A DNA stretch of 35,309 nucleotides from an uncultured Prevotella sp. (GCA_947169685.1 CAMVQS010000026.1:1-35309); one strand, 5' to 3'. Counted from the stretch's first letter, positions 16,242-24,970 are shown. Notes: a model not told the origin generated them from the letters alone. Made by a program: numbers and translations.

Positions 16242-17102
16242 CTATGGATTCACCCCCAAGATGGCATCACGGCATTGTTCCATGAGCCACTTGGGGGTAC
16301 TTGTTGCTCCACAGATGCCAACGGTCTTGATGCCGTCAAGCCATGAGCGTTCTATTTCCTCAGGACCTTCAATAAGGTGGGTATTGTCGTTTACCCGCTT
16401 ACACTCGCTGAACAACACCTTACCGTTGGAGCTCTTGCGCCCGCATACAAAGAGTATGAGGTCATGCCGTGCTGCAAACTGGCTGATATTCGGCATGCGG
16501 TTGGCTACGGAACGGCAGATGGTGTCGAACGAACGGAAGGTGGCATCTGAGGAAATATGCTGCTGGATATATTCGATGATACGGTGGAACTCGTCCAGCG
16601 ACTTCGTGGTTTGGGAGTACAGGAATATGTCGCGTGTATAGTCGAGCTTCACCACTTCGTCGAAGCTCTCTATGACAATCGCCTTGCCCTGCGTCTGCCC
16701 CACCAGCCCGAGCACCTCAGCATGTCCCTGCTTGCCAAAGATGACAATCTGTGCATCGGGGTTAGCATCAAACTGTTTCTTGATGCGCTTCTGCAACTGC
16801 AGCACCACAGGACAGGTGGCATCGATAATCTCGATGTTGTTACGACGTGCCAGTTCGTAGGTCTCAGGCGGCTCACCGTGGGCACGCAGCAGCACCTTAA
16901 CATCGTGCAGTTGCTCCAGTTCCTCATGGTTGATCGTAACAAGCCCCATCTGACGCAACCGTTCACACTCCATGCCGTTGTGCACGATGTCACCCAAGCA
17001 GTAGAGCGTCTGCCCCGTTGCCAGTTCTTCCTCGGCTTTCTTGATGGCAGTGGTCACACCAAAGCAGAAGCCGCTACCATTGTCTATCTCTATTTGCAGC
17101 AT
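16242..17102 (-). CDS. ispH: 4-hydroxy-3-methylbut-2-enyl diphosphate reductase IspH
   Basis: This 286-residue iron-sulfur enzyme catalyses the last step of the MEP pathway, giving IPP and DMAPP. Cluster cysteines are Cys13 (G-F-C-F-G-V), Cys97 (D-A-T-C-P-V-V) and Cys196 (T-I-C-R-S-V-A-N-R). The substrate-binding histidines are His41 and His75, and the family G-K-x-G-H-x-E motif occurs as G-K-Q-G-H-A-E (Glu129). S-Q-T-T gives the conserved Thr. The start ATG lies inside the end of meaB (13-base overlap), so it is translated with meaB. It ends 13 bases from the convergent clpB stop, with no clear terminator. Confidence 0.96.
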   Translation of the reverse strand: MLQIEIDNGSGFCFGVTTAIKKAEEELATGQTLYCLGDIVHNGMECERLRQMGLVTINHEELEQLHDVKVLLRAHGEPPETYELARRNNIEIIDATCPVVLQLQKRIKKQFDANPDAQIVIFGKQGHAEVLGLVGQTQGKAIVIESFDEVVKLDYTRDIFLYSQTTKSLDEFHRIIEYIQQHISSDATFRSFDTICRSVANRMPNISQFAARHDLILFVCGRKSSNGKVLFSECKRVNDNTHLIEGPEEIERSWLDGIKTVGICGATSTPKWLMEQCRDAILGVNP

Positions 17103-18193
17103 TCCCTTAACTCGTCAAAGTATGTATCCAACAACTGCTGGGCAGCAGCAAAGCTGGTCTTCTGCCCTGCCAGCACCGTGTGTTCGGCTTCCTTCAACCG
17201 CTGTTGTATGAGCGGGTTGTTGTAGAAGTTCAGTCGCAGGTGTTCGTTGATGCTCTCGTACATCCAGTACTTCGACTGCTCGTTACGGCGGTAGTCAAAA
17301 TAACCATTAGCCTTCACAAAGGCGATGTACTCATAGATCATGTCCCATATCTCCTTGATGCCCGTACCGTAGAAGCCGCTGTAGCAAAGCACCTTCGGCA
17401 GCCAACCACTCTCAGGCATAGGAAAGAAGTGAAGGGCGTTACGGAAGTTGGTGGCAGCCATATGGCACTTATCGACGTTCTCACCGTCACACTTGTTGAT
17501 GACGATGCCGTCAGATATTTCCATGATGCCACGCTTGATGCCCTGCAACTCGTCGCCTGTACCAGCCAACTGTATGAGCAGGAAGAAATCCACCATCGAG
17601 TGACAGGCCGTCTCGCTCTGCCCCACTCCAACGGTCTCTACGAAAATCTTATCGAAGCCTGCTGCCTCGCAGAGGATGATGGTCTCACGCGTCTTACGGG
17701 CCACACCACCTAACGAGCCTGCCGTCGGACTGGGACGGATGAAGGAGTCCGGATGCTGTGCCAGCTTCTCCATGCGCGTCTTGTCACCCAGAATAGAGCC
17801 TTTCGAACGTTCCGAGCTGGGGTCGATGGCGAGGACGGCGAGCTTGCCGCCTTTCTCCTTCAGCACATGTATGCCAAACTCGTCGATGCTGGTTGATTTG
17901 CCTGCACCAGGCACGCCACTGATACCCACACGTACGGAGTTGCCACTGTAAGGCAGGCACTTCTCGATGACCTCCTGTGCACGCTGCTGGTGGTCGGGGT
18001 TGACACTCTCCACCAGTGTGACGGCCTGACTCAGTATGGTCACGTCACCCTTGCGGATGCCTTCCACCATCTCATCTACCGACAGTTCCTTGCGCTTCCT
18101 GCGTTTCAGATAAGGGTTGATGATGCTGGGCTGTTCCACGCCGCTGTTCACTTGCAAGCCGGCATATTCGGCACTATTCTCAGGATGTTCCAT
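17090..18193 (-). CDS. meaB: Methylmalonyl-CoA mutase-associated GTPase MeaB
   Basis: This 367-residue G3E-type GTPase loads and protects adenosylcobalamin on methylmalonyl-CoA mutase. The P-loop is GVPGAGKS (93-100). D-P-S-S-E-R-S-K-G-S-I-L-G-D-K-T-R-M, E-T-V-G-V-G-Q-S-E and N-K-C-D-G-E follow in order, all typical of MeaB/ArgK. A basic patch K-R-R-K-R-K-E-L lies near residue 30. The mutase genes (mutA/mutB) are not in the window. MeaB implies succinate-propionate interconversion in this organism. It is first in a two-gene unit with ispH. Upstream lies a repeat-rich 145-base gap with no recognisable promoter. Confidence 0.95.
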   Translation of the reverse strand: MEHPENSAEYAGLQVNSGVEQPSIINPYLKRRKRKELSVDEMVEGIRKGDVTILSQAVTLVESVNPDHQQRAQEVIEKCLPYSGNSVRVGISGVPGAGKSTSIDEFGIHVLKEKGGKLAVLAIDPSSERSKGSILGDKTRMEKLAQHPDSFIRPSPTAGSLGGVARKTRETIILCEAAGFDKIFVETVGVGQSETACHSMVDFFLLIQLAGTGDELQGIKRGIMEISDGIVINKCDGENVDKCHMAATNFRNALHFFPMPESGWLPKVLCYSGFYGTGIKEIWDMIYEYIAFVKANGYFDYRRNEQSKYWMYESINEHLRLNFYNNPLIQQRLKEAEHTVLAGQKTSFAAAQQLLDTYFDELRECCK

Positions 18194-18203
18194 AATCTTC
18201 TTT

Positions 18204-18243
18204 GGGGAGTTAAGGGGAGTTAAGAGGAGTTAGGGGGAGTTAG
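18204..18243. repeat. Decamer repeat with inverted copies upstream of meaB
   Basis: There are four 10-base units close to GGGGAGTTAA (18204-18243). Part of it (18219-18232) has a perfect 14-base inverted copy at 18321-18334. GGGGAGTTAAG (18204-18214) has an inverted copy at 18291-18301. The 145-base gap between the DUF1573 gene and meaB is made mostly of this structure. RNA across it could fold into a long hairpin, so it may act as a terminator or processing site after the DUF1573 gene. Confidence 0.7.
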
Positions 18244-18338
18244 GGGACATTACTGTCATTTGCTTGTATGGAGCCTTGAAACATTTGTCTCTTAACTCCC
18301 CGAGTGAGCGGAGCGAACGATAACTCCTCTTAACTACT

Positions 18339-19415
18339 TTATTTAACATTAATATTAATCACCACCTTTGCCTTGTCGGGGTCATTGGTTATCATCAGCA
18401 CACGGGGCTTCGTACGGACACGTTTCAGGTCTTTGGCAACACCCGTAATCTTCAGCTTCGTAGTCTCGCCCGGCTTCAGCTGGCGCTTCGAGAGTTTCAC
18501 CTTCAGGCCTGGCGTAAACATCTGCAACGAGGAGATTTCCAATGTTGACTGTCCGCTGTTGGTCAGGACAATCTCACCCTTCATCTTCGAACGTCCTTCG
18601 AAGTTGAAGTCCAGCTGCTCAGCCGACATCGTCAGGTGAGGCGCATTGACCTTTGCTGCATCGGTGATGTGTGCAAACGACGGCAGCAGAACGGCAGACA
18701 CGCCAATGTCGTTGTTCTTGTTCACCTGGTCGCCAGGGTTCTGTGCCAGATAGATGGTGGTCTGCGTCAGACCGTAGTCATGCAGCAACTCCGAGTTCAG
18801 CGTCACCGTCATCTTGCCCGTCCGCCCAGGAGCCAGCTTCTGAGGCGACATCGTTGCCGTCAGGTATGGCGGCAGATGCATCAGGTTTGGCTGGCAGGCC
18901 GTCGTGCCTGCATTCATAATGTGAATCTCCTGCACAGGCTGTTCCCCACGGTTCACGTTATCAAACTCCAGCTCGTTCTTGTCAATGCGCAGATCACTGA
19001 TGGAATAGGCATAGTTGGCAGCATAGTCCTCCTGCACCTCAGCCATCACCACGCCCTTCATCGTCAGATAGACAGGCTTGTCGGAACCGTTGCTGTAGAT
19101 GGCGGCCTGCTTCTGGAAATGTCCCAGCTGGCGGGCATCGTACGTCATCTTCACCTCGAACGTCTCACCGCCAGGAATGTCTGTACGCGGATATTCCACC
19201 GATGTACAGCCACAGCTGACCTTCACGTCCTTGATACGGAGTTTGCGGTGCCCACTGTTCTGTAGTTCGAACACGGCTGTTGCAGGGCTCTCGTAGGCAA
19301 TAGGGCCAATGTTTACTTCACCTTTGTTTACTTCCAGTCTCTGTGCTGAGGCAGGCAGCATGGCCAGCAACAGCAGTGATGATATTAATAGCTTCTTTTT
19401 CATAATTCTTTTCAT
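18339..19415 (-). CDS. Exported DUF1573-domain protein
   Basis: This 358-residue protein has a signal peptide (MKRIMKKKLLISSLLLLAMLPASAQ) and two or three DUF1573/ASPM-SPD-2-Hydin-like Ig repeats. The first carries the hallmark V-S-C-G-C-T. The recurring pattern is F-E-L-x-N-x-G, P-G-x-x-x and L-x-N-S-G. Such domains are periplasmic or surface beta-sandwiches of unknown function. The chosen start overlaps the stop of the alpha-2-macroglobulin gene (ATGA, 19412-19415), which implies coupled translation. ATG 19403 is an alternative. Co-translation suggests a partner role for the large protein, which is inference. Confidence 0.82.
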   Translation of the reverse strand: MKRIMKKKLLISSLLLLAMLPASAQRLEVNKGEVNIGPIAYESPATAVFELQNSGHRKLRIKDVKVSCGCTSVEYPRTDIPGGETFEVKMTYDARQLGHFQKQAAIYSNGSDKPVYLTMKGVVMAEVQEDYAANYAYSISDLRIDKNELEFDNVNRGEQPVQEIHIMNAGTTACQPNLMHLPPYLTATMSPQKLAPGRTGKMTVTLNSELLHDYGLTQTTIYLAQNPGDQVNKNNDIGVSAVLLPSFAHITDAAKVNAPHLTMSAEQLDFNFEGRSKMKGEIVLTNSGQSTLEISSLQMFTPGLKVKLSKRQLKPGETTKLKITGVAKDLKRVRTKPRVLMITNDPDKAKVVININVK

Positions 19416-22400
19416 TGTTCGACGTTCAGCGTCTGCGCCTTTGCCGTAGCACGATACTCGGGTGAGTAAGCACATTGGATGATGCACGTTCCCGTCTCGT
19501 AGGTGCCGGCACGGTCGATGTAGTATTCGGTCTCTATGACACGCTTGCCCTTGGGCAGACGGTCGAAGTAATAGTTCGTAGAATAGTCCTTAGGCGAGCA
19601 GTAGGCACCGTTGCGGTAGCCGCTGAGCTGGCGCACGGGTTCCATGCAGGCAGCACGACGGTCGAGCACCTGTACGAAGTCGAGGTCACGCTCACTCTCG
19701 ATGGTGAGGCGTACGGTCACCTTATCGCCGACTTTCAGGGTAATCGGAGTATTCTGAGTACTCGGAGTACTCGGAATAATAATCTCTCGCTTGATGGTGA
19801 GTCCACTGGCAGAAGCCTCAATGTCGCGGACAGGCTGCATGAACTGTGCATAGACAGCACCCCACGACGTACCCGTTGAGGTCTTCTTGGCTGAGAAATG
19901 CTTGCCCTTGGGCTGCTCAATGGCAGTCTTCACGTAGCCGATGCCTGCCGTAGCCTTCGGCAGGTCGAGCGGACGGCCGTCGATGGCGAGAACGGTCTGA
20001 GCACTCTGAGTATTCAGCGTATTCTGATTATCCAAGAATGCCCAAATAGCATTCACGCTGTTGATGGGCGTGTCCCAAGCCTGCGTGCGCTTCTCCTGCA
20101 ACAGCCAGCGCTGCATCTCCTCAATGGTCTGCTCGTCCTCAGGCGTGATGTACTTCAGGGCCTCAATCGCCATTACCTCCGTCGGAATCTTATAGTCGTA
20201 CCATGAGTAGCCGGCACGCTGCGTGTCGTAGTAGCGACCCTTCTCCTCCGTGAATACGGTGTATTCCTTCAGGCTCTGGGCATACTCTGCGCTACGTTTC
20301 TTCTCTCCGTGCTTCTGCAGGATGATGGCCGACAGCGCCTTCTCGTAGATGGTCTGGTTCTTGATGTCCTTCTTCATCTTGGCGATGAGGTACTCGTTGG
20401 CAGCCTTCACGTCCTTGGGCAACTCACGTCCGTCGAGGGCACATATATAAAGGTACTGTAGGGCCTTGAACGACGGGAATCCGTAGTCCTTGCCGTTTTC
20501 CTTCTCCCATTTCTTCATCTTCTTCACGTCCTCCACAATCTCCTTACCCATGAACTTGAAGGCGTTAGTCAGCATCGAAGCCGTCTCCTGCTGCTTTCCT
20601 GCCATCACGTTCAGGCGTGTCAGCATCTCGGAGATGCTTACCGTCATGTAGAAGCTACCCTCCATGCCTGGCCACCAGCTCCATGAGCCGTTACCGTTCT
20701 GCAGGGCACGCAGTTTCTTCGTGGCTTCGCTGATGCGGTTGTCCATCGTGTTCTCGTCGAAGAAGTCTGCCAGACGCTGCTTCTGTTCTGCCTCACGGTC
20801 TGCATCGATGACCCAAGGCGTCTCCTGCAGCAGGATGTCCTTCAGTTCCTCGTTCTTAGAGAGGTTAGAGGTGAGAGACGAGAGGTCAGAATCCGGCTCA
20901 CGCTTCCATTGCTCGAACACCGTCTTGATGTTGGCGCTCTGCTTGATGAGCGTGCGGGCTATGAGGTTCGAATAGAGCCAGGCAGCCTGGTCGATGGCGT
21001 TGTTCTCGTTGGGGTTACCCACTGACGGCAATGCCTGTACCATAAGCCATGCAGGGTTGTTGGTGTATTCGACGGTCAGCTTCTGCTGGCCTGTACCTGC
21101 AGGGAAGAGTTTTGCGATGTCAATGGTCTTCGTGCCAGGCTCATGCTGGGTGAACGGCACCGTTACGGTGACGCGCTCCTCGTTGGGCAGCACAGCCAGA
21201 TAATGCTGTTCGCCGTCAGAGAAGTTCTTGCCGCTGGCAGACATCTGACAGATATAAAGAGGTGAGAGGTGAGAGGTGAGAGGTGAGACGTCGAACGTCA
21301 CTACCACCATCTCGCCAGCCTTCACCGTGAACGGCTGACTCTGCTTCATGATGACCTTGTTGGTCTCTGGGTCGAGCAGGCGGAGCATCGACGTACCGCT
21401 GACCTGATGGTCGCTGGTGTTGAAGATGCGTGCCGATAGCTTGGCCTGGTCGCCTGCACGCAGGAAGCGCGGCATGTTCGGCTGTATCATGACTTCCTTC
21501 TGTGCCACAGCCTCACCGCCGATGTAGCCGTTACACATATCCTGTGTGGTGGCAATACCCATGAAGCGCCATGTGGTCAGGCTTTCAGGCAGGGTGAACT
21601 TAATGGCAATGCGTCCTTCGCTGTCTGTCGTTAGCGTGGGATAGAAGAAGGCCGTTTCGTTCAAGTTCTCACGCATAGGAACAGCGTTGCCCTCCTCCTC
21701 TTCTGCTGCAGGCTCTTCGGCGTTGTCAGCTTCTGGCGCTGGCTCTTCTGTCTCTCTTGCCATAGGCTCTGCTGCCATGCTGGCCATCATCATGGGTTCA
21801 CCGTCTTCCACCATCACGTTACGTGACAGGCGACGTTTGGCTGTGCCATAGCCCACCACAACGACCTCATTGAGCGCATCTTCATCATAGTACTCGAAGC
21901 CCAAGAGTTGCCAACCAATATAGTCGAAGTGGCTGAACCGCATGCCCTTCACCTCGAGCGGCTCCCACTCGTGCGCTGCATGTCCGTAAATACGTCCCCA
22001 GCTGGAGTGGTTCCATGAGGTAGAGGGCGTTGGAATCGTCATGTAAGGTGCGAAGCTCCACTGATGCGGATAGAGCTGGTCGAGCGACTTGTCGTAGAGC
22101 GTTGCCATGAGCTGTGCGTCGGCAGGCGTGCCGTCAGGGTTCGTTACCACAAGCTTCCACTCCTCCTTCTGTCCTGGTGTCAGACGGTCGCGGAAGGTTT
22201 CCCAGCGCATCGTCAGCTTCTTGTCAGGCACAGGGCGTTTGATGGTCGTCTGGTGTGTATAGACCTTGCCTTCCTTCACCCAGGCGAAGGTCAGCAGCAG
22301 ACCTGTTCCGTATTCTTCCTTATAGGTAAACTTCTTGTTCCAAAGGGCGTTGCTCAGATCAACGGCACCACTCTCCACCACCTTCGTGCCAGAGAAGATG

Positions 22401-24892
22401 CTATAGAACAGGTGCACGTTCGCGTCGCTCGAGCCCACCTGGATGGTGACGGGCGTGCCGTCGTTGGGGAACTGTGTGGCGCTGGCGTAGAACCAGTCCT
22501 TCGTCTCCGCACAAGGTGTGGTATCATCGAGACTGAACACGGTGAACTCCTGCTTCAATGTCTCGCCCTCGCACTCGGCTTCCAGCGTGTGCTTGCCGCT
22601 GGTGAAGTTAGAGGTAAGAGGTAAGAGGTTAGAAGTAAGCGTTTCCTGCCACTCGCCACCGTCCAGACGGAAGCGGACGGTCTTGCCCTCGATGCTGTTG
22701 CCGGCAGCGTTGCGCAGGTGGAAGGTCAAGCCCTTGAACTCTTCCTTCAGCACCTTCTCAGCCAGGTCGCATGTCAGCACCTTCTCGCGAGTACCCAGAG
22801 GCACGCTGGTGCTTCCTGTATGGCTCTCGCCAGCCTGATCGGTCACGTCGGTCTCCACCACAAAGTAGTAGAACATGGGATGGTCATCATGGTTGGCAGG
22901 CAACGTGAGGGGCACGTTGACGGTGAAGTGTCCGCTGTTGTCCGTGGTCAGCGTGCCAGACGTAATCTCCGTGTCGTTGCGGCCATAACCGTAGGAGCCC
23001 TGCTCCCAGTAGTAGCTGTAGCTGAGCCACCAGAAGGCGATGCGACGCTTCACCGTATATTTGACGGTGGCACCCTGCACGCCTACGCCGGCATACGAAC
23101 GGGCCTGACCCACGACGGCCAGCGTGTCGCCTGCCTTGTAGGTCTCCGTCACCTCGTCGAACAGCACCTCGTAGGTGGGGCGCTTGTATTCCTCCACGCG
23201 GAAGTACTGGCGGCTGTCGCTTGTCTCCACGCTGTAGCGTCCTGTCAGTCGGTCCTTGGGCAAAATGAACTCCGCCGATGCCTTACCATACTTATCAGTA
23301 GTGACGGTCTTCTCCTCCACCACCTTCCAGTTGGCGTCTCTCAGGCGCAGCGTCACCTCCCTGCCTTCCACAGCACGCGTCTCAATGTATTTCGATGTCT
23401 CGTGCACCAAAGCAGCCACATAGAGTGTCTGTCCTGGACGGTAGATGCTGCGGTCGGTATATAGATGGGTGGTAACCTTTCTGGCATGATAATCGTTGAA
23501 GTTGAAACTGCCGTAGGCCGATGTCTCTCTGTAACCCTTGTCCGTCTCCGTATAGGCATAGATGACGGTGTTGTTCCTGCGCTTACGCATCTTCAGCTTG
23601 GCATCAGGCACAGGCTGTCCCGTGTGACCATCCACTATCTCGTAACGGTCCTCACCGCTTGGCTGCGGCTGACTCAGCACAAACAGGTTGCTGACGTACA
23701 GCAGATCCCTGACTGTCAGCTCGCCGGCTGTAAACTCCAGCAGATAGACACCCAGCGGCAGCGGCTCAATCAGCATGGAGTCCTCGAACTCCTCGAAGGG
23801 AGCGCGGCCTGCATAGTTACGCGTCTGCGTACGCTCCGGCAGCAGCGTCAGGTGCTTCTTCAGCTCCTTCCAGTCGTCTTCGTCCGACAGACTCATGTCG
23901 TGATTTCCCGTCAGGTTTGTCTTGTAGATACGCATGGTCAGCTGCTCCACGTTGCGCACGTCCTCAATCACCACCTCGGGTGCCGTCGAGGAGTTGATCA
24001 GTTCGCTGGCCAGCCGCACCTCAAACTGGGGGTTAGTCATCGTCTGCTCCGCATTGCGCAGTATGTTGATGCTTGGCCACTTGGCCCAGCGCTTCGTTGC
24101 CTCGTGTATATAGTCCAAACGCTCCTGCTCAGTAGCATGGCCTCGGCCCGACATGTAGTCATAACGTTCCAGCGCCAGCTCAGCACAGACATCCAGGTCG
24201 CCATACTCACGAATCAGGGAGTCCAGCTTCGTAATGTATTCCGACGTCTTCCAGTCACCTGTATAAGGACGGTCCTCCTGCATCAGCCACAGGGCCGACA
24301 GACAGGCACCCGCACGGTTGCCCTCCGCCACATACTGCGCATGCATCTCGTCGTAGCGTTTCAGCGTTCGTCCGATAAGGCTCAGCAGGTCATCGCCGAA
24401 GTAGCGGCTGTCCTTCTCCTTCACCACGTAGGGATCGAAGGTCTTGGCCTTCGTACGGGCCAGCAGCGCAGGGTTCTCCAGCGCCAACGTCCTGTACTCC
24501 TTCTCACGAATGTATGACGAGTCGCCCAAGAGGTCGCCGTTCTCGCTATACAAGCGGCAGAGCACCGTAGCATAGACGGCACGCAGGGCACCGTCCTGCG
24601 TCGTCCGCAGCTCCTGCTCCATGCGCTTCACCCAGGGTTTCAGCGAGTCGGGAGCCACCTCGTATTGTGTCTCCATGGCCGTCAGCTGGGCTTTCAGCAG
24701 ATGGCCGTACTGCTTCTCCTTGCGCGCCTTCGTCATAATCTGCTCGGCGTGCTTGATGACCTGCTGGGGCAGGTCCTTGTCCTGAGCCTCCCCCACCTGC
24801 TTCCACAACTGTTTGTAACTCTGTCCGAACAACATCATAGGCATTGCCATTATACTGATGAACGCAATGAATAATCCTTTTTTCATACGCAT
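19412..24892 (-). CDS. Giant alpha-2-macroglobulin-like (MG2-domain) protein
   Basis: About 1826 residues. It has a signal peptide (MKKGLFIAFISIMAMPMMLFGQ), a helical N-terminal part, MG2 (Y-T-D-R-S-I-Y-R-P-G-Q-T-L-Y-V), further macroglobulin beta-domains and a bait-like region. The A2M domain follows (T-D-S-E-G-R-I-A-I-K-F-T-L-P-E-S-L-T-T-W-R), then an alpha/alpha toroid. The thioester motif CxEQ is absent: the place reads N-E-N-N-A-I-D-Q, so it should not bind targets covalently. Around residues 1009-1017 it carries E-V-V-V-V-G-Y-G-T, a segment typical of SusC/RagA plug regions. Five short tandem arrays lie in the gene. The start was set after the promoter at 24911-24940; ATG 24886 is also possible. 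The likely role is periplasmic protease defence or envelope work. Confidence 0.88.
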   Translation of the reverse strand: MRMKKGLFIAFISIMAMPMMLFGQSYKQLWKQVGEAQDKDLPQQVIKHAEQIMTKARKEKQYGHLLKAQLTAMETQYEVAPDSLKPWVKRMEQELRTTQDGALRAVYATVLCRLYSENGDLLGDSSYIREKEYRTLALENPALLARTKAKTFDPYVVKEKDSRYFGDDLLSLIGRTLKRYDEMHAQYVAEGNRAGACLSALWLMQEDRPYTGDWKTSEYITKLDSLIREYGDLDVCAELALERYDYMSGRGHATEQERLDYIHEATKRWAKWPSINILRNAEQTMTNPQFEVRLASELINSSTAPEVVIEDVRNVEQLTMRIYKTNLTGNHDMSLSDEDDWKELKKHLTLLPERTQTRNYAGRAPFEEFEDSMLIEPLPLGVYLLEFTAGELTVRDLLYVSNLFVLSQPQPSGEDRYEIVDGHTGQPVPDAKLKMRKRRNNTVIYAYTETDKGYRETSAYGSFNFNDYHARKVTTHLYTDRSIYRPGQTLYVAALVHETSKYIETRAVEGREVTLRLRDANWKVVEEKTVTTDKYGKASAEFILPKDRLTGRYSVETSDSRQYFRVEEYKRPTYEVLFDEVTETYKAGDTLAVVGQARSYAGVGVQGATVKYTVKRRIAFWWLSYSYYWEQGSYGYGRNDTEITSGTLTTDNSGHFTVNVPLTLPANHDDHPMFYYFVVETDVTDQAGESHTGSTSVPLGTREKVLTCDLAEKVLKEEFKGLTFHLRNAAGNSIEGKTVRFRLDGGEWQETLTSNLLPLTSNFTSGKHTLEAECEGETLKQEFTVFSLDDTTPCAETKDWFYASATQFPNDGTPVTIQVGSSDANVHLFYSIFSGTKVVESGAVDLSNALWNKKFTYKEEYGTGLLLTFAWVKEGKVYTHQTTIKRPVPDKKLTMRWETFRDRLTPGQKEEWKLVVTNPDGTPADAQLMATLYDKSLDQLYPHQWSFAPYMTIPTPSTSWNHSSWGRIYGHAAHEWEPLEVKGMRFSHFDYIGWQLLGFEYYDEDALNEVVVVGYGTAKRRLSRNVMVEDGEPMMMASMAAEPMARETEEPAPEADNAEEPAAEEEEGNAVPMRENLNETAFFYPTLTTDSEGRIAIKFTLPESLTTWRFMGIATTQDMCNGYIGGEAVAQKEVMIQPNMPRFLRAGDQAKLSARIFNTSDHQVSGTSMLRLLDPETNKVIMKQSQPFTVKAGEMVVVTFDVSPLTSHLSPLYICQMSASGKNFSDGEQHYLAVLPNEERVTVTVPFTQHEPGTKTIDIAKLFPAGTGQQKLTVEYTNNPAWLMVQALPSVGNPNENNAIDQAAWLYSNLIARTLIKQSANIKTVFEQWKREPDSDLSSLTSNLSKNEELKDILLQETPWVIDADREAEQKQRLADFFDENTMDNRISEATKKLRALQNGNGSWSWWPGMEGSFYMTVSISEMLTRLNVMAGKQQETASMLTNAFKFMGKEIVEDVKKMKKWEKENGKDYGFPSFKALQYLYICALDGRELPKDVKAANEYLIAKMKKDIKNQTIYEKALSAIILQKHGEKKRSAEYAQSLKEYTVFTEEKGRYYDTQRAGYSWYDYKIPTEVMAIEALKYITPEDEQTIEEMQRWLLQEKRTQAWDTPINSVNAIWAFLDNQNTLNTQSAQTVLAIDGRPLDLPKATAGIGYVKTAIEQPKGKHFSAKKTSTGTSWGAVYAQFMQPVRDIEASASGLTIKREIIIPSTPSTQNTPITLKVGDKVTVRLTIESERDLDFVQVLDRRAACMEPVRQLSGYRNGAYCSPKDYSTNYYFDRLPKGKRVIETEYYIDRAGTYETGTCIIQCAYSPEYRATAKAQTLNVEQ
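19745..19780 (-). repeat. Nonamer repeat, four units, in the alpha-2-macroglobulin gene
   Basis: Plus-strand units CGGAGTATT, CTGAGTACT, CGGAGTACT, CGGAATAAT. At 36 bases it is in frame and encodes I-I-P-S-T-P-S-T-Q-N-T-P near the C-terminus. Confidence 0.8.
19997..20032 (-). repeat. Second nonamer repeat, four units, in the alpha-2-macroglobulin gene
   Basis: Plus-strand units CTGAGCACT, CTGAGTATT, CAGCGTATT, CTGATTATC. It is a diverged copy of the array at 19745-19780 with the same length and phase, and encodes D-N-Q-N-T-L-N-T-Q-S-A-Q. Confidence 0.7.
20861..20888 (-). repeat. Heptad repeat, four units, in the alpha-2-macroglobulin gene
   Basis: Plus-strand units GAGGTTA, GAGGTGA, GAGACGA, GAGGTCA. 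The coding strand gives D-L-S-S-L-T-S-N-L-S in a charged helical region. Confidence 0.82.
21258..21285 (-). repeat. Perfect heptad repeat, four units, in the alpha-2-macroglobulin gene
   Basis: AGAGGTG occurs four times in a row without mismatch on the plus strand. The coding strand reads S-P-L-T-S-H-L-S-P-L. Perfect copies suggest recent expansion or active slippage. Confidence 0.92.
22604..22638 (-). repeat. Heptad repeat, five units, in the alpha-2-macroglobulin gene
   Basis: Plus-strand units GAAGTTA, GAGGTAA, GAGGTAA, GAGGTTA, GAAGTAA. The coding strand encodes L-T-S-N-L-L-P-L-T-S-N-F within a macroglobulin beta-domain. Confidence 0.85.
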
Positions 24893-24910
24893 TGTTTTGG
24901 GTTTCATTTG

Positions 24911-24940
24911 CAAAGATACAAAATAATTCGTAATTCCAAA
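24911..24940 (-). promoter_or_regulatory. Promoter of the alpha-2-macroglobulin/DUF1573 operon
   Basis: Minus strand TTTG (24940-24937), 18 bases, then TATCTTTG (24918-24911). Transcription would begin near 24905, just before the start codons at 24892 and 24886. This excludes the longer upstream open frame (to 24973). Confidence 0.75.
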
Positions 24941-24957
24941 TTTGTAATTCATAATTT
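24923..24957. repeat. Heptad repeat, five units, forming the core of a divergent promoter
   Basis: Units ATAATTC, GTAATTC, CAAATTT, GTAATTC, ATAATTT. The central unit plus the next base makes the palindrome CAAATTTG (24937-24944), which supplies the -33 boxes of both divergent promoters. Confidence 0.75.
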
Positions 24958-24970
24958 TTTCATACCTTTG
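24941..24970 (+). promoter_or_regulatory. Promoter of the HU-like gene
   Basis: TTTG (24941-24944), 18 bases, then TACCTTTG (24963-24970), 25 bases before ATG 24996. Its -33 box abuts that of the minus-strand promoter, so polymerase cannot occupy both at once. Confidence 0.75.

Noticed and set aside
19412..24892. Thioester-type alpha-2-macroglobulin protease trap
   Set aside because: The CxEQ motif is missing at the expected place (N-E-N-N-A-I-D-Q), so covalent trapping is not supported.
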